Part shown: positions 10,518 to 19,850 of the stretch, piece after piece
Position numbering within the stretch: position 1 is the first letter of the stretch
Layout: each line of letters starts with the position of its first letter
Source: Candidatus Binatus sp.
GTDB lineage: Bacteria > Desulfobacterota > Binatia > Binatales > Binataceae
DNA: 64,000 bases
Reading direction: 5' to 3'
Assembly (NCBI RefSeq): GCF_030646925.1
Contig: NZ_JAUSKL010000089.1
Location: 1-64,000, forward strand
The notes under the pieces: model-generated
Databases searched by the model: none
What the model was told of the DNA's origin: nothing
What the model saw: only the letters and a program-made list of their open reading frames with translations
Program-made: the position numbers and the translations under genes

Positions 10518-12791
10518 ATGAGCGAAGCCAATATAGTTCTGCCAACTTTAACCAGCGGACAGGTGATGATTCTGTGGCTGGTACTGGTCTCGGCGCTGGT
10601 GGCGCTGGCCTACGGCGTAGTGTTGATCCGGGTAGTGCTGGCGGCCGACCCGGGTCCCAAATCGATGACCGACGTATCGGACGCGATCGAGCTCGGCGCG
10701 ATGGCGTACCTGGGGCGCCAGGTCAAGACCATGATCTGGTTCGTCGGCGCGATTTTCATCGCGCTTTTTTTCATGTATCGCCACGTCTATCAGGGGCTCA
10801 CGCTGCCGCTCGGAATCTCGATCGCGTTTCTGATGGGGGTCGCGGCGTCATACGGGGCGGGTTACGTCGGGATGTGGCTCGCGGTCAAGGCCAACGTCCG
10901 CAGTGCCAACGCGGCGCTGACGAGCTTCAAGGATGCGATGGAGCTGGCGTTCAAGGCGGGCGGCGTCTCGGGCATGTTCACGGTCGGACTGGGGCTCTTG
11001 GGCGCGACGATCATCTTCCTGGTGTTCCGCGAGAACGCGATGAAGGTGCTGGTGGGGTTTGGCTTCGGCGGCTCGCTGGCGGCGCTGTTCATGCGGGTCG
11101 GCGGCGGAATCTACACCAAGGCGGCGGACGTCGGCGGCGACCTGGTCGGCAAGATCGAGCAGGATTTGCCGGAGGACGATCCGCGCAATCCGGCGACGAT
11201 CGCGGACAACGTGGGCGACAACGTCGGCGATTGCGCCGGGATGGCGGCGGACGTGTTCGAATCCTACGAAGTGACGCTGGTGGCGGCGATTATCCTCGCG
11301 GCGTACGCGCTGCAGGAGCAGGATTTTATCCAGGCATACGGCGCGTATGCGGGCGCGTTCGCGGTCAAGCTGATCATGTTCGCGCTGATCCTGCGCGCTG
11401 TCGGCGTGTTCTCGTCGATCCTGGGAATCATGGCGGTGCGAGTGCCGCCGGGCAAGATGCTCGATCCGATGCGTCCGATCAATATCGGCTACATGACGTC
11501 GGCAATCGCGTCGGTGATCGGATTTTTCATCGTTAACTATTTCTATCTGCAGGATCCGCGGACGGGTGCGACCGATTGGCGCTTTGCGTGCTGCGCCTCG
11601 CTCGGAATTCTACTCGCGGTCGTGACGCTCTGGCTGACCAATTATTTTACGCATCCGGACAAAGGCCCGGTGACGGAAACCGCGATGGCGGCGCGCACCG
11701 GTGCGGCGACGTTGATTTTGTCGGGCATGGCGGAAGGGCTCGAATCGTCGGTGTGGGCGCTGCTGGTGATCGCGGCGGCGATTATCGGCGCGATGGCGAT
11801 CTTCCACGAATCGCTCGCACTGCAGTTCTACGGAATCGCGCTGACCGGACTGGGATTGCTGACGACGACGGGATTCATCCTCGCGATGGATACCTACGGA
11901 CCGATCACCGACAACGCGCACGGTATTTTCGAGATGGGCGGAATCCATCAGGAAGAGGCGTCGAAGACGCTTTCGTGGATGGACGCGATCGGCAACACGA
12001 CTAAGGCGCTGACCAAGGGCCTCGCGATCGCGACCGCGGTGCTGGCGGCGGTGTCGCTCTTCCGGTCGTTTATCGACGAGGCGCATCTCGGCGCGATTGG
12101 CGTGCAGATCAACATGCCGACGGTGTTCGTCGGACTGATGATCGGCGGCGCGGTGCCGTTTCTCTTCAGTTCATTCGCGATTAAGGCGGTGAGCCGCGCG
12201 GCTTATCAGATCGTGTTCGAGGTGCGGCGCCAACTGCGGATGCATCCGGGGATCATGGAAGGCAAGGAGCTGCCGGACTACGGCGCGTGCGTCGATATCG
12301 TCACGGCGGCGTCGCAGAAGGAGCTGCTTGGGCCGGGAATTCTCGCGATCTTCTCGCCGCTGCTGGTCGGCTTTGGACTCGGCGCGGGCGCGCTCGGCGG
12401 ATTCCTGGGCGGCACGATCCTGACGGGGCAGTTGATGGCGGTGTTCATGTCGAATGCGGGCGCCAACTGGGACAACGCGAAGAAGAAAGTCGAAGACGGC
12501 TTTCTTGGCGGCAAGGGCACCGATGTGCACAAGGCGTCGGTGGTCGGCGATACGGTGGGCGATCCGTTCAAGGACACGGCGGGACCGGCGCTCAATCCGA
12601 TGATCAAGGTGATGAACCTGGTCGCGATCCTGGCGGCGCCGTTCACGACGGTCGAACTTGGCGGGGTTACGGCGCTCCGAGTATTGATCGTGGTGGTATC
12701 GATCATAGCACTCTCGGTTGCGGTGATTTTCTCGAAGCGCGGATCGATCGCGGAAGAGAGCCTCGCGCTCGAGACCAAGCGCGCGGCGTAG
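10518..12791 (+). CDS. hppA: Membrane-bound proton-translocating pyrophosphatase, K+-independent type
   Basis: 757 aa, polytopic (about 16 membrane helices). It couples pyrophosphate hydrolysis to ion pumping across the cytoplasmic membrane. Substrate and metal motifs are visible: GGDLVGKIEQDLPEDDPRNP, DNVGDNVGDCAGMAADVFE and GDTVGDPFKDTAGPALNP. The segment GNTTKALT has Lys496 and Thr499 at the two positions that separate family types. Lys/Thr marks the K+-independent H+ pumps, whereas K+-dependent enzymes have Ala at the first. Good terminator downstream and promoter-like sequence upstream suggest a monocistronic unit. Confidence 0.96.
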   Translation: MSEANIVLPTLTSGQVMILWLVLVSALVALAYGVVLIRVVLAADPGPKSMTDVSDAIELGAMAYLGRQVKTMIWFVGAIFIALFFMYRHVYQGLTLPLGISIAFLMGVAASYGAGYVGMWLAVKANVRSANAALTSFKDAMELAFKAGGVSGMFTVGLGLLGATIIFLVFRENAMKVLVGFGFGGSLAALFMRVGGGIYTKAADVGGDLVGKIEQDLPEDDPRNPATIADNVGDNVGDCAGMAADVFESYEVTLVAAIILAAYALQEQDFIQAYGAYAGAFAVKLIMFALILRAVGVFSSILGIMAVRVPPGKMLDPMRPINIGYMTSAIASVIGFFIVNYFYLQDPRTGATDWRFACCASLGILLAVVTLWLTNYFTHPDKGPVTETAMAARTGAATLILSGMAEGLESSVWALLVIAAAIIGAMAIFHESLALQFYGIALTGLGLLTTTGFILAMDTYGPITDNAHGIFEMGGIHQEEASKTLSWMDAIGNTTKALTKGLAIATAVLAAVSLFRSFIDEAHLGAIGVQINMPTVFVGLMIGGAVPFLFSSFAIKAVSRAAYQIVFEVRRQLRMHPGIMEGKELPDYGACVDIVTAASQKELLGPGILAIFSPLLVGFGLGAGALGGFLGGTILTGQLMAVFMSNAGANWDNAKKKVEDGFLGGKGTDVHKASVVGDTVGDPFKDTAGPALNPMIKVMNLVAILAAPFTTVELGGVTALRVLIVVVSIIALSVAVIFSKRGSIAEESLALETKRAA

Positions 12792-12814
12792 GAATCGATA
12801 AGCAAGGTCGTGAA

Positions 12815-12850
12815 GGGCCGGGCGTCTTGCGACGCTCGGCCCGTCTTTTT
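12815..12850 (+). terminator. Rho-independent terminator of hppA
   Basis: A 12-bp stem (GGGCCGGGCGTC / GACGCTCGGCCC with one G-T pair) with a TTGC loop is followed by GTCTTTTT. It starts 23 bp after the hppA stop codon. Confidence 0.88.
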
Positions 12851-12872
12851 GGCGCGCTCGCTCCGGTTCGCG

Positions 12873-13777
12873 TTATTGCTGCGACTGGAAGCCCGCGGGC
12901 GCCGGTCCGCGTTCCAGATCGCGGGCCGGCTCGACGCTCAATTCGACGGTCATGATTTGTTTTTGCGACATGCTGCGATAGACGCCGCGCAGTGGCGGCA
13001 CGTCGGAATAATCGCGGCCATAGGCGAGGCGGATATGGCGATCGTCGGCGCGGCATCCGTGGGTCGGATCGAACCCCGTCCAGCCGAGTCCCGGCAATTG
13101 CGCCTCGAGCCAGGCGTGGCTGGCCTGCGCGCCGATCGTTTCGACGCGAGCGTCGGCCGGCGGCGCGAGATAACCCGACAGTAGCGCGCGGGGATACCGG
13201 CGAGGCGCAGGACCCCGATCGCCAGATGCGCGAAGTCCTGGCATACGCCGCCGCCCACGGTGAGGATCTCGTCAGCCGTCGAATGCACACGCGTGCGTCC
13301 CGGTTCGTACTCGAATTGCTGGCGAATCGATTCGTTGATTCGGGTCGCGTAGGCGGTCACGTCTTCGGCCGGGTCGGGACGCGAGAGCCAGAAAAATTTC
13401 TTCATCGCCGGGCTGAATGGAACGTGGCGGCTCGCGTTCAGGAAGTCGTACTCGGCCTGGCTGCGAATAGCATCCCGCATCAGGAATTCCTCGATCGTGA
13501 CGCGTTGCATCGCCGCCGGAACTTCGGGCATTTGCTCGACGATCGAGGTGGCCGTGACCGAGAGCGAATTGTGCGGCGGGTAAATCGCGAACGCATGCAC
13601 TGTATTGCCGTAGTAATCCGCGTATTCGATCGTCGATGGATGAGGCTCGATTTGCAGCTCGAACTGGACGCATCGCTGGGTCGCGCTGTCGCGCGGCCGG
13701 ACGCGGACTTCGTTGTGGGACTGATAGACGGGGCCGTCGTAATCGAAGCTGGTGGTATGGCGAATCCGGAAGAACAT
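12873..13777 (-). pseudogene. Frameshifted transglutaminase-like protease-fold protein
   Basis: Homology spans two frames. From the ATG at 13777, MFFRIRHTTSFDYDGPV...SHNEVRVRPR reads to GGGVCQDFAHLAIGVLRLAGIPARY, which contains the catalytic Cys. At about 13180/13181 the frame must shift to continue SGYLAPPADARVETIGAQASHAWLEAQLPG..GFDPTHG, which carries the His and Asp. Restoring one base (TAC-TGT to TAC-GTG-T) rejoins them, so one nucleotide appears lost. The family is usually encoded beside alpha-E and circularly permuted ATP-grasp genes, and remnants of both are immediately upstream. The start overlaps the alpha-E stop (TGATG). A sequencing error is possible, but the neighbours are damaged too. 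Confidence 0.8.
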
Positions 13778-14612
13778 CAGTCCGACTTCAAATAGTGGCG
13801 GAAGACTTCATCGCCGATCGCGGCGCATCCGTCCTGGATATGCAGCAGCGATTGATGCAAGCCGGATTTGATCAGTTCGGCCGGTTTTTTGCTGCTGAGG
13901 AACGCGGCCAGTTCGCTGAGCGCGCTGCAAGCCGGCGACGGCTCGGGCCCCTGGTTCGCGATGCGCTCCATCGACACTCGGAGCCGATCGAGCGAATAGC
14001 GCGCCGAGCGCGGAAAGGCCGGATCGAGCAGCAGGACATCGATCACGTTCGAGATTCGAATCGAGTTGCCGTAGCGCTTGCGATACGCCTCGAGCGCCGA
14101 GGCGCTGCGCAGCACGGCCGCCCATTGCAGCAGATCGACCGGTCCGCCGACGCGTCCTCGAGCCGCGGCAGCAGGAAGTGGTACTTGACGTCGAGCATCC
14201 GCGCGACGCATTCCGCGCGCTCGAGCATGATGCCGAGCTGCATGAAATCGTAGGCGAGATCGCGCGGAGTCGTGCTCTGGCGGATGCCGGCGATTCGGTA
14301 AAAGCAATCCTTCAGCACGGCGAAGAACGCGAACACGCCGGGCGAGGTGAAAAGCTCGGGCGTCCATTCCTCGGCGGCGAGATAGAGCGTGTTCAGATCG
14401 AGCCATAGCTCGGACGAAATGTAGTGGCGCAGCGAGAGCGAATTGGCGCGCGCGTTGCGGATACAATTGCGAATCGAGCTGGGGTTGTCGGGGTCGAGCG
14501 TGAAAAAATTGAGGACGGATGATTCGTCAGCGTCGGCGTAGCGGGTCTTGAAAGATTCGGTCTCGCCGAAGATCGCGAGCAGCGGCGCCCACGGCTGCGC
14601 ATCGCGCGGCGT
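13777..14612 (-). pseudogene. Alpha-E (DUF403) domain protein, N-terminally truncated and frameshifted
   Basis: The segment from PWAPLLAIFG through LDPDNPSSIRNC, ARANSLSLRHYISSELW and YDFMQLGIMLERAECVARMLDVKYHFLLP is typical alpha-E sequence. The family's opening helix of about 30 residues (LSRxAExLYWxGRYxERAE) is missing, and the fragment is joined in frame to an ATP-grasp remnant. At about 14153 a one-base loss shifts the frame; the other frame continues VGGPVDLLQWAAVLRSASALEAYRK to the end. The function of intact alpha-E proteins is not well defined; they co-occur with ATP-grasp and transglutaminase genes. Confidence 0.8.
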
Positions 14613-15263
14613 GGCGCCGAAGAGCACGAACGGGCGGAAATCGATATGCCGCGGCGCGACGCCCATCGTGCTCGGGGAGCCGTTGCGGATGATCGTCGGA
14701 TGAGTCGAGAGCTGGATAACCGGTTGCGCGATGAAGGCCGCGGGGTCCGCGATGATTCGCTCGCGCGATTCGATGAGTTCCTTTTCGCTGGCGAGCGATC
14801 CGATCACGACGCCGTAGCCGCCCGACGCGCCGGTCGGCTTGACGACGAACTTTTCGAGGTTCGCGAGCACGTGCTCCCGGACTTCGCGATTGCGCAGCAG
14901 ATGAGTCTCGACGATCGGCAGAATCGGCTCCTCGGCGAGGTAGTAGCGAATCATCGCGGGTGTGTACGCGTACACGGCTTTGTCGTCGGCGACGCCGGCG
15001 CCGATACCGTTGGCGAGCGCCGCGTTGCCGGCGCGCAGCACGGAGGTCAATCCCGCGCCGCCGAGCATCGAGTCGGAGCGGAATACGAGCGGATCGACGA
15101 AGTCGTCGTCGATCCGCCGATACAGCACGTCGATTTGCCGAAGTCCGTGCACCGTCTTCATGTAGAGCTTGTGATCGACGCAGACGAGGTCCTGGCTCTC
15201 GACCAGTTCGATACCCATCTGCTGCGAGAGGAAGACGTGCTCGAAGAACGCCGAGTCAACATC
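14613..15263 (-). pseudogene. Circularly permuted ATP-grasp protein remnant, truncated at both ends
   Basis: About 215 residues match the middle of the roughly 470-residue family: DSAFFEHVFLSQQMGIELVE, VLYRRIDDDFVDPLVF, GVADDKAVYAYTPAMIRYYLAEEPIL, VVKPTGASGGYGVVIG and APRHIDFRPFVLFG. The N-terminal part of roughly 250 residues is absent: upstream of Asp-Ser-Ala-Phe an in-frame TAG stands at 15267-15269. The C-terminal part (normally GGLTRVAL...SSQGGGxKDTWVL) is deleted, and the frame runs straight into the alpha-E fragment. Family members are amide-bond-forming ligases of uncertain substrate. The sequence 15264-15410 upstream contains short repeated GGATGACG motifs and no gene. Confidence 0.8.
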
Positions 15264-15410
15264 CTGCTAGGGATGACGAAAGTCGTCGGATCGCGCGCGA
15301 CTAAAATTCACAGGCTCTCAGGATGACGGAGGCGGGTAGCCTCGATCAGGATGACGACACCGGTCGCGCGCATTTTCGGAATTCGCACGATCGTGATTGT
15401 TTGCGCTCGG

Positions 15411-17465
15411 TCAAAGGTGGATTTCGGAGGCGGTGCGCGCGATATATGCGCGGTAGGCTGCGTTCGCGCGTTCCAGTTCGAGATGAGTTCCCGACGCGGC
15501 GACGGTGCCGTCATGGACGAAAAATACCCGGTCGCACATGGCGAGAGTGCCGGGCCGATGCGCAACGATGAGCACGATTCTATCGCGCGATAACGCTCGC
15601 AGCGTCTCGATCAGATTCGATTCGGAACTGGAATCGAGGGGCGCGGTCGGCTCGTCGAGCACCATGATTTCAGGACGCATCAGCAGCGCGCGCGCGATGG
15701 CGATTCGCTGTTTCTGGCCGACGGAAAGACGCGCCCCGCGGCGGCCGAGAATCGTCGCATAGCGCTCGGGCAACTGCTCGATAAATTCGGCGCATCCAGC
15801 CATCGCGGCAGCCTCGCGAATCTCGGCGTCCGACGCTTCGGGATTGCCGTAGCGGATATTGTCGGCGATCGATCGCGAAAACAGCGCCTCGCTTTGAAAA
15901 ACGAAGGCAACGCGGCGGCGCAGTACGTCGGGCGCGATTGCGCGGGAATCGCGGCCGTCGAACAGGATCGCGCCGCCTTGCGGTTCGAGGAAGCGCGGAA
16001 TCGAGTAGATAAGCGTCGTCTTGCCGCATCCGCTGGGACCGGCGAGGGCAGCCATCTGGCCGGCGCGCAGCGACATCGATACGTCCGTCAGGACAGTAGT
16101 AGCGCCGTAGCCGATCGCGACGCCGCGGAATTCGAGCAAATCGATTCGCCGCTCGAGTTCGCCCGCGTCGCCAATCGCAGCAGGCTCGCCGAGGCGATCG
16201 AGCACGGTGTGGACGCGGCGCAAGCCGGCGACCTGCAACTGCAGTATCGCCCACGTGCTGCCGAGTACCGCCATCGGATTGATCAGCATCATGCCGTAAC
16301 TCAGCAGCAGCACGACGTCGCCGAGGGTCATGCGGCCCGCGATCACCTGCATGAAGAAGTAGTAGATGACGTAGGCGAGGAGACCGCCGACGAGCGGCAT
16401 CAGCGCGATGAAGAGCGCGAAGAGGATCGCGATCATCCTGAAGGTCGAGCGATAGGACGCCCAGCTCGCGCGATCGACGGCGGCGGTTTCGCGCGCCTCC
16501 TGTCCGAAGACCTTGATCAACTGGACCTGCGCGATGCGCTCCTCGAACGCGGCCATCACGTTGCTGCCGCTTTCGCGCATCGCCTGGCTCTGGCTGCGGA
16601 GGATTCGGCCCCACACGCCGGCGCCGAGCGCGACTACGGGCAGAAAGAGAATCGCGATCACGACGATCACCGGCTGATTGCTGAATTGCGCGGAGAGCAC
16701 GAGGAGCGCCATCGCGAACATCAGGATCGATGCGAGCGGCGAGAGCACGCCGGCGTAGAAGGCCGGGCCGATCGCGGCGGTGTCGTACATCACGCGGAAA
16801 ACCGCGTCGCCGATTTTCTGATCGGCGTAGAGCGCGAGCGGCGAGCGGATGAAGCGTTCGTAGATCGCGGTGCGCAGCGATTGATTCATCCGCTGCGTGA
16901 GATCGATCGTGACGCGCGCCTCGAGATAGCCGAACAGCCCGTTCCACAAGCTGTCGCCGGTGTTGGCGTCGTTCGCGGTCATGCTGGCCTGGTCGAGGCC
17001 GCCGCTGTTCACGTCGGTGTTGAGGCCGCCCGAGTTGTCGCCGACCATCCCGATCAGCACCAATGCCGCGAGCAGGAAGAGCGCGACCGCGGCGAGCATC
17101 AGCGCGCGATCGTTGCCGACGATCGGAGTCAGAATCGCGGCGGGGATCCCGGTCAAGGGATGACCGTCGATCACGTTGTCGATCACGATTTTGAGCGGCC
17201 ACGGCGTCATCAGAAAAAACGTCAGCGAGAAAAAGGTCAGCGCGCATTTGATCGCGACGAGGCGCCGATGACGCGCGACGAACGGCCAGCTCTTGAGCAG
17301 CAATCGCATCGCCTCGCGGGCGGTGAGCGGCGCGCGTTCATCGACATAGAGCAGGTTCTCGCGCGAATCGGGCAGCGCAGCCGGAGCGATCGCGGGAGCG
17401 CCGTTCGACGCGATCGCCGCGGCGCCGTCAGGCGGAATCGTCGAAGGATGAATTGATTCAGGCAT
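15411..17465 (-). CDS. ABC exporter half-transporter A (TMD-NBD)
   Basis: 684 aa. A type IV (exporter-fold) membrane domain (about 70-430) precedes an ATPase domain. The NBD has Walker A GPSGCGKTT, signature LSVGQ (Val replaces the first Gly of LSGGQ), Walker B IMVLDEPTAPLD with catalytic Glu, and switch His in VAHRPG. Between the first two membrane helices is an unusual Gly/Asn/Asp/Ser-rich insertion (MVGDNSGGLNTDVNSGG..., about residues 138-172). Its start overlaps the end of the upstream ABC gene by 8 bp, so the two probably form a heterodimeric exporter. Substrate unknown. Confidence 0.93.
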   Translation of the reverse strand: MPESIHPSTIPPDGAAAIASNGAPAIAPAALPDSRENLLYVDERAPLTAREAMRLLLKSWPFVARHRRLVAIKCALTFFSLTFFLMTPWPLKIVIDNVIDGHPLTGIPAAILTPIVGNDRALMLAAVALFLLAALVLIGMVGDNSGGLNTDVNSGGLDQASMTANDANTGDSLWNGLFGYLEARVTIDLTQRMNQSLRTAIYERFIRSPLALYADQKIGDAVFRVMYDTAAIGPAFYAGVLSPLASILMFAMALLVLSAQFSNQPVIVVIAILFLPVVALGAGVWGRILRSQSQAMRESGSNVMAAFEERIAQVQLIKVFGQEARETAAVDRASWASYRSTFRMIAILFALFIALMPLVGGLLAYVIYYFFMQVIAGRMTLGDVVLLLSYGMMLINPMAVLGSTWAILQLQVAGLRRVHTVLDRLGEPAAIGDAGELERRIDLLEFRGVAIGYGATTVLTDVSMSLRAGQMAALAGPSGCGKTTLIYSIPRFLEPQGGAILFDGRDSRAIAPDVLRRRVAFVFQSEALFSRSIADNIRYGNPEASDAEIREAAAMAGCAEFIEQLPERYATILGRRGARLSVGQKQRIAIARALLMRPEIMVLDEPTAPLDSSSESNLIETLRALSRDRIVLIVAHRPGTLAMCDRVFFVHDGTVAASGTHLELERANAAYRAYIARTASEIHL

Positions 17466-19347
17466 TGCCGGCCTCGGCCGCGGGCGCGGTGTCGAATGCG
17501 GATTGACCGGCGGCCTCGAGATGCCCCGCGGCGATCCGGTAGATGCGATCGGCGAAAGCGGCGGTGGTACGGCGATGAGTCGCGACGACGACGAGCCTGC
17601 GCTTCGGATCGTCGGCGACCCAGTCGCGCACGCCGCGCATCACGGCGTTTTCGGTGGATACATCGAGCGCCGAAGTGGGTTCGTCGAGCAGCAGGATCGG
17701 CACGTCACGGAGCATCGCGCGCGCAAGTCCGATCCGCTGCGCCTGTCCGGCGGAAAGCTTGGCGCCCTTCTCGCCGAGCATCGTTTCGAGGCCGGACGGC
17801 AGCGAGCGGAGAAAATTTCCGAGGCCGGCGCGCTCGATTGCGAGCATCACGTCGGCGATGGAAGCGTCGGGACGGCCGTATGCGACGTTATCGCGGAGCG
17901 TCGCGGTGAAGAGCGGATTTTCCTGCAGCGCGACCGATAGCATCGAGCGCCACGCGGGCAGATCGAAATCGCAAATCGGCGAGCCGTCGAGCGCGATCGA
18001 GCCAGCGGACGGCTCGAAGAAGCGCACGATCAGCGAAATGATCGTGCTTTTGCCGGAACCACTCGCACCGGCAATCGCGGTGACCTGGCCGGCGCGCGCA
18101 TCGAAGCTGACCTCGCTCAGAACCGGCGTACGTAAATCGTAGCCGAAGGTCACGCCGTCGAATGACAATCGCGAAAAATGTTTTGGCGGAATTTTGCGGC
18201 CGATGCTGACCGATTGTTCGGGAATCCGCGCCAGCATTTCGAGCACGCGAGCGATCGCGACGACCACGTCCTGCAGGCTGCCCCAGAGATTGGTAACGCG
18301 GCGAGTGTGATTGCTCACGCGCTCGAACAGCGAGATCGAGCCTTGAAACAAACCGAGCGAAACGGCGACGTGCGCGAGTCCCGCAGTGCCGCCGGCGATC
18401 ACTTCGAGCGCACCTAAGTAGAGCGCGGCGACATACGCGAGGCCGCGCACCGTGTTGGTCGCGACGCGATACGCTGCGAGCAGCATCCGGGCGCGGCGCG
18501 CGGCGACGAAGGACGTCCAGTTGTCGCGCGCGTAGATTTCGGCCTCGCTCGCCTCGGCGCCGAACGCCTTTACGGTTTTGATCGAGGCGAGCGTTTCCTC
18601 GATCCGCGTGGTCGCAAGCGCGGCGGTCTCGCGTTCCTCGACAAATGCGCGCCTGAGTGGGCCGCTGAACAGCCACGCCAGGATGAAGTTTGCGGGCAGC
18701 AGCCCAATCGCAATCAGCGCCATCATGTGGTCGTACAGGAAGAGCCAGACGATCGTGCCGATCGCGGCGGGGACGAAAATCACCGGCCGAACGATGAGCC
18801 CGTTGATGACCTGCGGAATCGCGGCTGAGTCCTGGAACATCCGGAAGATCGCGTCGCCGATTTTTTCCTGCGAATGGAATTGCACGCTCAATTCCTGCAG
18901 CCGGGTGTAGAGATTGACCCGGAACAGGTTGCTGATGCGCTGCAAAATCCAGATCGCGTAGCCGGTGATCGCGCCGAAGAACGGCAGAATCAACACGGAG
19001 ACCAGCGCGGTGGCGACGCACGCATGAATCAGTACGTCGCGGCGATCGGCGTGGATAGGCAGGTGCAGAAACCAGGCCTGGCCGGGCGTCAGGGGATCGC
19101 CGTGGCCGACCACGTCGAAGAAGATACGCGAGATGTTGAGCGCGAAGAGGCTGCCTAGCAGGCCGGGCAGGGTGAGGAGGAAGAGGTAGATGAGATGGCG
19201 TCGATACGGACGGATGAAGGGCCAGACGCGCACGACGAGGCGAAAAACGTCGCGGGAGCGGAGGCGTCGCGGCTCGGGAAAACTGATTTGATCGGGTGCG
19301 GGCGGCGGAACGCCGGCGATGGTCGAAAGTTTGGAATCGATGCTCAA
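17458..19347 (-). CDS. ABC exporter half-transporter B (TMD-NBD)
   Basis: 629 aa, starting at a TTG with no clear Shine-Dalgarno, so the exact start is uncertain. The membrane domain (about 45-345) carries the coupling region QEKIGDAIFRMFQDSAAIPQ, paralogous to QKIGDAVFRVMYDTAAIGP in the partner. The NBD has Walker A GASGSGKST, signature LSAGQ, Walker B ILLLDEPTSALD and switch His in ATHRR. Both partners retain the catalytic Glu, so neither site looks degenerate there. It is translated before its partner and overlaps it by 8 bp. It resembles lipid or drug exporters, but the substrate cannot be read from sequence. Confidence 0.92.
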   Translation of the reverse strand: MSIDSKLSTIAGVPPPAPDQISFPEPRRLRSRDVFRLVVRVWPFIRPYRRHLIYLFLLTLPGLLGSLFALNISRIFFDVVGHGDPLTPGQAWFLHLPIHADRRDVLIHACVATALVSVLILPFFGAITGYAIWILQRISNLFRVNLYTRLQELSVQFHSQEKIGDAIFRMFQDSAAIPQVINGLIVRPVIFVPAAIGTIVWLFLYDHMMALIAIGLLPANFILAWLFSGPLRRAFVEERETAALATTRIEETLASIKTVKAFGAEASEAEIYARDNWTSFVAARRARMLLAAYRVATNTVRGLAYVAALYLGALEVIAGGTAGLAHVAVSLGLFQGSISLFERVSNHTRRVTNLWGSLQDVVVAIARVLEMLARIPEQSVSIGRKIPPKHFSRLSFDGVTFGYDLRTPVLSEVSFDARAGQVTAIAGASGSGKSTIISLIVRFFEPSAGSIALDGSPICDFDLPAWRSMLSVALQENPLFTATLRDNVAYGRPDASIADVMLAIERAGLGNFLRSLPSGLETMLGEKGAKLSAGQAQRIGLARAMLRDVPILLLDEPTSALDVSTENAVMRGVRDWVADDPKRRLVVVATHRRTTAAFADRIYRIAAGHLEAAGQSAFDTAPAAEAGNA

Positions 19348-19464
19348 CGAATCAGCGGCGACGCATCGCGTCGATCTGGATCAGGACACGACGCGCACCT
19401 CAAGGAATAGTATCGGTCGGCGAAATGGCGGGTAAAGCGGCGATGTGAGGCGGCGCGGAGGAGG

Positions 19465-19530
19465 CCGAAACCCCTCACGGGTTTCGGGCTTCCTGGGGCG
19501 ATCGGATGCGCGCTCCGCGCTGCTAGGAAA
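19465..19530 (+). repeat. Family A interspersed repeat (full copy)
   Basis: GAAACCCCTCACGGGTTTC, GGGCTTCCTGGGGCGATC and GATGCGCGCTCCGCGCTG then CTAGGAA. It lies in the 19348-19850 spacer, which otherwise holds the parS sites and no gene I can support. Confidence 0.75.
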
Positions 19531-19544
19531 ACAGTTGAGAAAGA

Positions 19545-19560
19545 TGTTTCACGTGAAACA
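19545..19560 (+). promoter_or_regulatory. parS: parS centromere site (perfect palindrome)
   Basis: TGTTTCACGTGAAACA matches the conserved chromosomal ParB-binding consensus exactly and is a perfect 16-bp palindrome. Chromosomal parS sites cluster near oriC in most bacteria, where ParB loads and spreads and SMC is recruited. No parA or parB gene is in this window. Confidence 0.85.
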
Positions 19561-19784
19561 TTTTTTCACCCGTCTCATCCACCGCGCGCACACCTGATTC
19601 TTCAGAGAATCGGCGTCGCGACTTCGCCGATCCTCACGCCTATTCTTAGCCCATCGTCAATGCGAAAATTTCAGGGCGCGTCGAGGCAGGCTTGGAGGCG
19701 CGAGCATCGGAGTCAGAATCGATAACTCATAGTGAACAGAATATAACCAATAGACTTAATCGCAATGCGAACGCACGGCGAAGA

Positions 19785-19800
19785 TGTTTCACGGGAAACG
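19785..19800 (+). promoter_or_regulatory. Degenerate second parS-like site
   Basis: TGTTTCACGGGAAACG differs from the parS consensus at two of 16 positions. A further right half-site, CGTGAAAC, lies at 19812-19819, just before the pgm start. The first palindrome is 240 bp upstream. Confidence 0.55.
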
Positions 19801-19850
19801 TTCCTTGCGATCGTGAAACGTTCAGCGGGTGAGCGAAACCTGGAAACAGC

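Noticed and set aside
15894-17456. 520-aa plus-strand frame opposite the ABC transporter gene
   Set aside because: Shadow of the real transporter frame; composition dominated by Arg, Glu, His and Ala with no domain.
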